This document shows, piece after piece, positions 15,263 to 19,598 of a stretch of DNA of 19,598 bases (the stretch's first letter is position 1; each line of letters opens with the position of its first letter). The DNA lies in assembly GCA_002420115.1 (NCBI GenBank), contig DIHK01000001.1:1-19598 (forward strand). Direction: 5' to 3'. The notes below the pieces were generated by a model. That model saw only the letters and a list, made by a program, of their open reading frames with translations. It was not told the DNA's origin and made no database searches. Source of the stretch: Nitrospira sp. UBA5698. GTDB taxonomy: Bacteria; Nitrospirota; Nitrospiria; Nitrospirales; Nitrospiraceae. Both the position numbers and the translations under genes were made by a program.

Positions 15263-15835
15263 ATGAGAGAACGTCTAGTCACTCTATTGCAGCACCCCGT
15301 TGCGCCGTTACTCCCATGGGGTGTCATGGCGATTGGGCTATTCGTGATGCTGATCGTCGTGCATGTTGTTGGACTAGCAGATCTCCAAGCCAAACGGCAA
15401 TGGCTAGAGACAGAATGGGGGAGTGTGCGCCAGTCGTTGGTGCATCATCGAGAAGCGAGGAATGCCACAAAGGATCTGACTCAGGTGTGGGCGTTGCTTC
15501 CCGGTGAGCGAGACTTTGGCCCATTGGCACTGGGAATTTCAGATGAGGCCAAGCGTGAGGGGGTCGTGCTACCCGCGTTGTCCTACAAGACGGAGCCTAC
15601 CACGGTCGCCCATACGACCAAAGGGCTGTTGCAAGGGTCGATGAGTGGGCGATACGAAGATCTTCGGCGATTCATTCATGACCTGGAGACAGCAGATGAG
15701 TTATTGTTCATCGAGGATCTGGAATTGAATCGAACCGGAGGTCTACAGAGTGAAGCTCTAACCTTTAACATCAAAATCGCAACCTATCTCAGAGTGGGTC
15801 ACGAAAAGCGGGACCTACAGGAGACGATGCGCTAG
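15263..15835 (+). CDS. pilO: PilO/GspM-like inner-membrane protein
   Basis: A 190-residue bitopic protein with one helix at ~19-38 (WGVMAIGLFVMLIVVHVVGL) and a periplasmic coiled coil. A ferredoxin-like PilO domain ends it (FGPLALGISDEAKREGVVL, GSMSGRYEDLRRFIHDLET). Family members dimerise with PilN/GspL and build the inner-membrane platform. GGAGTG lies upstream, three bases after the pilN stop. Sequence is weakly conserved in this family, so the call rests on topology, domain pattern and gene order. Confidence 0.8.
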   Translation: MRERLVTLLQHPVAPLLPWGVMAIGLFVMLIVVHVVGLADLQAKRQWLETEWGSVRQSLVHHREARNATKDLTQVWALLPGERDFGPLALGISDEAKREGVVLPALSYKTEPTTVAHTTKGLLQGSMSGRYEDLRRFIHDLETADELLFIEDLELNRTGGLQSEALTFNIKIATYLRVGHEKRDLQETMR

Positions 15836-15837
15836 CC

Positions 15838-16428
15838 ATGGATGCAACAAAAAAGGTGATGATGGCAGGCTCGCTGATCCTCGTATGGACTGCGTTGGCC
15901 GTGTCGCAGTGGAATTTGCTGGAAGCGCCAGTTCGTGTCCCACTGACCAATGTCACTGGCCCCGCGACAGGGGGGCGTCAGGTGGATGGAAGAGGGGGGG
16001 GAGGATTGCATGTCAATCTGAGCCTGCTCAAGGTCACGGCGATGGAACGTGATGCCACCTACATGGTACCTCGGAATATTTTCTCAATGACACCTATCGA
16101 GGGAACACCTCCGGTGGATTCTGGCGTGGTCGCACCTAATCAGGAAGAGACACATGCAACGGAGACTCTCACGGAGCAAGGGGATGCTGTGGAGTCGAAG
16201 CCGATCAGATATTTGGGATTCCTGCGTATGGGGGAGGGGCCACAAAGTAGTAAGTCTGTAGCTGTACTTCGCAAGGATGACGATGTCTTGGTGCTCAAGG
16301 CCGGTGATCGGATTGACAACCGTCTGGTGCTCAAGAAGATCACTCCTGAGAGTGTGACGGTGCGGGATCCTGGTGCACAATTAGAACGAATAGTTGGGTT
16401 GTCGGATGAGGGGGACAGCCAGGAGTAA
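15838..16428 (+). CDS. PilP/GspC-like periplasmic linker protein
   Basis: A 196-residue protein with an N-terminal membrane anchor (~8-24, MMAGSLILVWTALAVSQW) and a Gly-rich linker. C-terminal HR/PilP-type beta domain at ~120-190: KPIRYLGFLRMGEG, VAVLRKDDDVLVLKAGDRI, LVLKKITPESVTV. This domain normally docks on the N0 domain of the secretin, joining inner and outer membranes. It has an anchor like GspC rather than the PilP lipobox; no PDZ domain is present, so it is intermediate. The linker is coded partly by a run of eight G (15994-16001). Confidence 0.78.
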   Translation: MDATKKVMMAGSLILVWTALAVSQWNLLEAPVRVPLTNVTGPATGGRQVDGRGGGGLHVNLSLLKVTAMERDATYMVPRNIFSMTPIEGTPPVDSGVVAPNQEETHATETLTEQGDAVESKPIRYLGFLRMGEGPQSSKSVAVLRKDDDVLVLKAGDRIDNRLVLKKITPESVTVRDPGAQLERIVGLSDEGDSQE

Positions 16429-16435
16429 TACAAGG

Positions 16436-16978
16436 ATGCAGCGTTCTGCAGCATGGTTGAGAGGGACTGAGGCAGGATTTTCCTACCTCATGGTTATGAT
16501 GGTCGTGACCCTCATGGGGCTTTTGATGACCAGTGCTGCGAAGCAGTGGAAGACGATGGTTCAACGGGAACTCGAGATGGATCTACTGGTCAAGGGGATG
16601 GAGATTCAAGCGGCGTTGGCACTGTACTCGGCAACGGCAAAGGCAGGAAGGGTCATGCCAGGCGAGATTTATCCTCAAACGCTCGCTGAGTTGACACGGC
16701 CACCGAAACCGTTTCTTAGAAAAGTGTATCTTGATCCAGTGGGCCATGGCGAATGGGAACTCGTACGAGCTCCGGCGGGGGGGATCATGGGAGTTCGAAG
16801 CAAAAGTAAACTCAGGCCGATCAAGCAGAACAACTTTCCATTGGTGGTTCGTCATTTCCAGGGCAAATCCACGCACTATGATTGGGTGTTTCAACATCCC
16901 AACCCCTCTCAGGGAGGGATGTTTGGAGCAACTATACCGTCCGGTGCAGGACCGGGACGGGGCCCTGTGGTGAATTAG
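16436..16978 (+). CDS. Third pseudopilin, lacking Glu+5
   Basis: A 180-residue prepilin-like protein. Start placed at ATG 16436, after the previous stop and with GGAG upstream. Longer starts at 16394 and 16406 overlap the previous gene and add a leader with no use. Leader ends GTEAG (G14), then FSYLMVMMVVTLMGLLM. Position +5 is Met (M19), not Glu. The body has LDPVGHGEWELVRAPAGGIMGV and KQNNFP, a pattern of GspG-like proteins that lack Glu+5. Pseudopilins without Glu+5, such as GspK, sit at the tip; a priming or tip role is inferred. Last gene of the operon. A run of seven G spans 16777-16783. Confidence 0.82.
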   Translation: MQRSAAWLRGTEAGFSYLMVMMVVTLMGLLMTSAAKQWKTMVQRELEMDLLVKGMEIQAALALYSATAKAGRVMPGEIYPQTLAELTRPPKPFLRKVYLDPVGHGEWELVRAPAGGIMGVRSKSKLRPIKQNNFPLVVRHFQGKSTHYDWVFQHPNPSQGGMFGATIPSGAGPGRGPVVN

Positions 16979-17129
16979 GTTCCCAGTTAGACACCGTTAG
17001 GACTCTCCCGAGACCCTGTTGTCCCTATCTTGCAAACAAACTGGGGCAGCGGGCAGTTTCAACGTTCTCGTAAGTTGACAGACTCAATGGGCTGAAGGTC
17101 TTCTCAGGCATCGCACAGTTGTTGAACCC

Positions 17130-17159
17130 TTGACCTCATTCTTCTCCACGCGGTATTGT
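17130..17159 (+). promoter_or_regulatory. Candidate promoter of proA
   Basis: TTGACC (17130-17135), an 18-base spacer, then TATTGT (17154-17159). Predicted start is ~17166, about 30 bases before the proA ATG. The 218-base gap between the secretion operon and proA holds no good ORF. A weak 6-bp inverted repeat AAACTG/CAGTTT (17038-17059) is the only other structure noted. Confidence 0.35.
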
Positions 17160-17196
17160 CTGCAACCCTCTCAGTTGTCGGTCACCAGTGAGAACT

Positions 17197-18507
17197 ATGG
17201 AAGCGCAGAGTCAAGCCGTTTCAGCATCAGACAGTGAGCCATCGAAGCCATTATCGACAGTGGACTATGTCGTCGAGCTGGTTTCCAAGGCCAAACGGGC
17301 AGCCAGACGACTTGCCGCGCTACCAACGTCGACCAAGAACCTGGCACTGTTGGCTATGGCAGATGCGTTGGAAGCGAAATCGGACGAATTGATCACGGCA
17401 AATGAGGGAGATCTTGAGGCCTTTGGGACTACCAAGGACAAGAAGGCCATGGCAGATCGCTTACGGTTGACCGACAAGCGGATCAAGGAGATGGCGGCGG
17501 GGATTCGCGAGGTGGCGCAGTTGCCAGATCCTGTGGGGATGATGTCCACCATGTGGACAAGGCCTAATGGGATGCAGGTGGGACGGGTTCGTGTGCCGAT
17601 CGGGGTCATCGGAATTATTTATGAATCGCGCCCGAATGTGACAGCTGATTCGGCTGCACTTTGTCTCAAATCAGGCAATGTTTGTGTCCTGAGAGGCGGC
17701 AGTGAAGCGATTCATTCCAATACGGCCATTGCAGCCATTCTGTCAGACGCGTCACAAAAAGCCGGTATTCCGCCTGGCGCGATTACGTTCGTCGATCGTG
17801 CCGATCGTGAGATCGTGCCGGTCTTGCTCAAACAGGATCAATCTATCGACTTGATCATTCCCCGTGGCGGCGAATCGTTGATGAAACTTATTGCCGAACA
17901 TTCAACCATTCCCGTGGTCAAGCATGATGCCGGTGTCTGCCATATCTATGTCGATGCCGCAGCTGATGTTGCCATGGCTGAAGCGATTTGCCTCAATGCA
18001 AAGGTGCAGCGTCCATCAACCTGCAACGCCATGGAAACACTGCTGGTCCACCAGTCGATCGCGCGCACGTTCTTGCCGACGCTGGCGTCCGGCCTCCGGG
18101 CAGCCCATGTCGAAATCCGAGGGTGTGCCAAGACCTGTCAGTTGATCTCGGAGGCTAAACCAGCTAGCGAGAACGATTACGGAAAAGAATTTCTGGATCT
18201 CGTGTTAGCTGTGAAAGTCGTCAAGAACATGGATGAAGCCATGGAGCATATCGCGCAGTATGGTTCTCGACATACGGAAGCGATCGTGACGTCGGATTAT
18301 GGGCGGTCGATGCGCTTTCTCAAGGAAGTGGATGCCAGTGCGGTGCTGGTGAATGCCTCCACGCGCCTCAATGACGGATATCAATTCGGTCTCGGAGCCG
18401 AGATCGGGATCAGTACGTCACGGATTCACGCACGGGGTCCGATGGGGTTAGAAGAGCTGACCTGCTCAAAGTTCATGGTTCTGGGGAGTGGCCAACTCCG
18501 CGAGTGA
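17197..18507 (+). CDS. proA: Gamma-glutamyl phosphate reductase
   Basis: A 436-residue NADPH-dependent enzyme of the aldehyde-dehydrogenase superfamily. It reduces glutamyl-5-phosphate to glutamate semialdehyde in cytosolic proline synthesis. Motifs: VPIGVIGIIYESRPNVTADS (~133-152), LKSGNVCVLRGGSEA (157-171), IIPRGGESLM, VVKHDAGVCHIYVD, and catalytic C276 in QRPSTCNAMET. The C terminus has GRSMRFLKEVDASAVLVNAS and GISTSRIHARGPMGLEEL. ATG 17197 is preferred over GTG 17188 because GTGAG then gives some Shine-Dalgarno match; three residues differ. The ~20-residue N-terminal tail is longer than in E. coli. The glutamate kinase gene proB is not in the window. Confidence 0.97.
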   Translation: MEAQSQAVSASDSEPSKPLSTVDYVVELVSKAKRAARRLAALPTSTKNLALLAMADALEAKSDELITANEGDLEAFGTTKDKKAMADRLRLTDKRIKEMAAGIREVAQLPDPVGMMSTMWTRPNGMQVGRVRVPIGVIGIIYESRPNVTADSAALCLKSGNVCVLRGGSEAIHSNTAIAAILSDASQKAGIPPGAITFVDRADREIVPVLLKQDQSIDLIIPRGGESLMKLIAEHSTIPVVKHDAGVCHIYVDAAADVAMAEAICLNAKVQRPSTCNAMETLLVHQSIARTFLPTLASGLRAAHVEIRGCAKTCQLISEAKPASENDYGKEFLDLVLAVKVVKNMDEAMEHIAQYGSRHTEAIVTSDYGRSMRFLKEVDASAVLVNASTRLNDGYQFGLGAEIGISTSRIHARGPMGLEELTCSKFMVLGSGQLRE

Positions 18508-19598
18508 ATGTTCTCGGATCCCATTGCATGTGCCCTGTTTACTCCTGGCCATCTTCGCTTTCAATCCACCCGTACGCTCGCTGAATCTTTTCACAAGGTG
18601 GGCGGATACGTTGAGACGTTGCCGACTGGGCATCTCGTCTTTTATCGCCCTGATGGCCGACGGTTTCTCGCCACTGATCCCACAGGCCAGCCTCTCCATG
18701 AATGCGAATGGGAATTGAATGCGAACGGGGGAGTTTCGCTGACACGTGCACGCGTGCAACTTGATTGGGGATGTTGGGTCGGAATAACCCCTGCCGGTTT
18801 AGTGAATGAAACCAAGGTGAATCTTGCCACGAAGCCCAATTGGCAACGAACCACACCGGAGGATCTTCGTGGTATGGCAGCGAGGGCGTTACGGATGCCG
18901 CTCGAGGAGGTACGGTGGTTTTATCGAGATGAAGATTTTGCCATTGATCCCACCGGGCTGGCGACGATCCACCAGCGAAAAGATGCCCTGTCTGTGTTAG
19001 ACGATGGAGGGTTTGAAACCGCGCGTTTTATGTCCTGCATGGGTGCGATGCACTGGGATGAAATTGATTTCCTCCCAGTCGTCGAGCTGTTCAAGTCGCT
19101 GTTACCTGGGACAGGCTCTGCGGTGTTGGAACTCATTCGTGCGCTGTATGATGATCAGCAACGAGGGCGTTCGGCGCTCAGGCCGTTACGCTATCGCGGG
19201 ATCCCGCCCTATCCATCAGAGGCGGCCTTTCGGTTGTTCAGCGCGTTCTTCACGCCCCAATCAGGAGAAGCTGGGGATCCATTTGTCGATTTCATGAATC
19301 CTTCGAAATCGCAAGTCGTCACCTGGCTGCCTGCCGATCATCCACCGGTCCGCTATTTTGATGGACGTCAGGGGGTATGTATCACGGTGAAAGATGGGGT
19401 TGCGCAGAAGGCGACCCTTACGGCTGATACGGGTGGGTTGGCCTACGTCAATCCGCTTGGCCGTCGCGTACTTCCGCTTGATCGCAGCCTGCGGATCGAT
19501 GGTCAGCAGCTGATTCTTAAGGATCGTGAGCAGGAAATGATCGTCTCTTTACCGACCGGTCTTCATGTTCAGACGGCACCATCGCCCGAGCAACCGAT
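18508..19598 (+). CDS. Conserved-looking hypothetical protein, 5' part (partial)
   Basis: ATG at 18508 follows the proA stop directly (TGAATG), and the frame stays open for 363 codons to the window edge. Visible protein begins MFSDPIACALFTPGHLRFQS. It contains an early beta-rich region (HLVFYRPDGRRFLATDPTG), a WGCWVGITPAGLVNETKV segment, a helical part around residues 150-245, and a second beta-rich region near the edge. There is no signal peptide, membrane helix or known catalytic motif that I recognise. Codon use matches the neighbours and no internal stop interrupts it, so it is very probably a real gene, translationally coupled to proA. Function unknown. Confidence 0.85.
   Translation, partial: MFSDPIACALFTPGHLRFQSTRTLAESFHKVGGYVETLPTGHLVFYRPDGRRFLATDPTGQPLHECEWELNANGGVSLTRARVQLDWGCWVGITPAGLVNETKVNLATKPNWQRTTPEDLRGMAARALRMPLEEVRWFYRDEDFAIDPTGLATIHQRKDALSVLDDGGFETARFMSCMGAMHWDEIDFLPVVELFKSLLPGTGSAVLELIRALYDDQQRGRSALRPLRYRGIPPYPSEAAFRLFSAFFTPQSGEAGDPFVDFMNPSKSQVVTWLPADHPPVRYFDGRQGVCITVKDGVAQKATLTADTGGLAYVNPLGRRVLPLDRSLRIDGQQLILKDREQEMIVSLPTGLHVQTAPSPEQP

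Noticed and set aside
18539..18856. Minus-strand ORFs downstream of proA
   Set aside because: The plus-strand frame from 18508 is open for over 1 kb and continuous with proA, so these are shadows.
1..19598. CRISPR arrays, tRNA or rRNA genes, insertion sequences and prophage or defence genes
   Set aside because: Looked for throughout; no direct-repeat arrays, transposase motifs, terminal inverted repeats or RNA-gene signatures were seen.

Overview
The window reads as chromosome of a Gram-negative (diderm) bacterium. It carries lipoprotein signal peptides, an outer-membrane secretin and a type II secretion / type IV pilus-like export machine. Moderate GC content, the TPR-secretin-cohesin gene and the overall gene style suggest a Nitrospira-like member of Nitrospirota. 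That placement is recognition and inference, not a computed result.

Left part (1-2099): the 3' end of a helical, coiled-coil gene resembling QseG/YfhG, followed by a GlrR-type sigma54 response regulator. In enterobacteria the order is glrK-qseG-glrR, so a sensor kinase probably lies just outside the left edge. A convergent intergenic stretch (2100-2577) ends in a perfect 13-bp hairpin. Next, on the minus strand, is a secreted protein (2578-4503) with five BACON-like Ig repeats and a C-terminal fibronectin type III domain. Upstream of it is a near-consensus sigma54 promoter (GGCAC-N5-TTGC). Behind that lie an 8+8 bp inverted repeat and several TGTACAG copies at a distance typical of enhancer sites. 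This is the most interesting regulatory structure seen: a GlrR-like activator may control the neighbouring adhesin-like gene.

Middle (5013-6308): a single UDP-N-acetylhexosamine 6-dehydrogenase gene (TviB/WbpO family), divergent from the BACON gene and ending at a hairpin. A possible 43-residue lysine-rich ORF lies antisense to the leader of the next operon.

Main operon (6530-16978, eleven tightly packed plus-strand genes): secretin with N-terminal TPRs and a C-terminal cohesin-like domain, two GspG-like pseudopilins, a LysM lipoprotein, platform protein GspF, ATPase GspE, PilM-, PilN-, PilO- and PilP/GspC-like proteins, and a third pseudopilin lacking Glu+5. This is a complete envelope-spanning core except for the prepilin peptidase. 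It mixes T2SS, T4P and MSHA features. No PilT is present, which favours secretion through a pseudopilus. Long G tracts (9, 8 and 7) occur in three genes of its second half.

Right part: proA (gamma-glutamyl phosphate reductase) with its own likely promoter, followed directly by a long ORF with no recognised family, open to the window edge.
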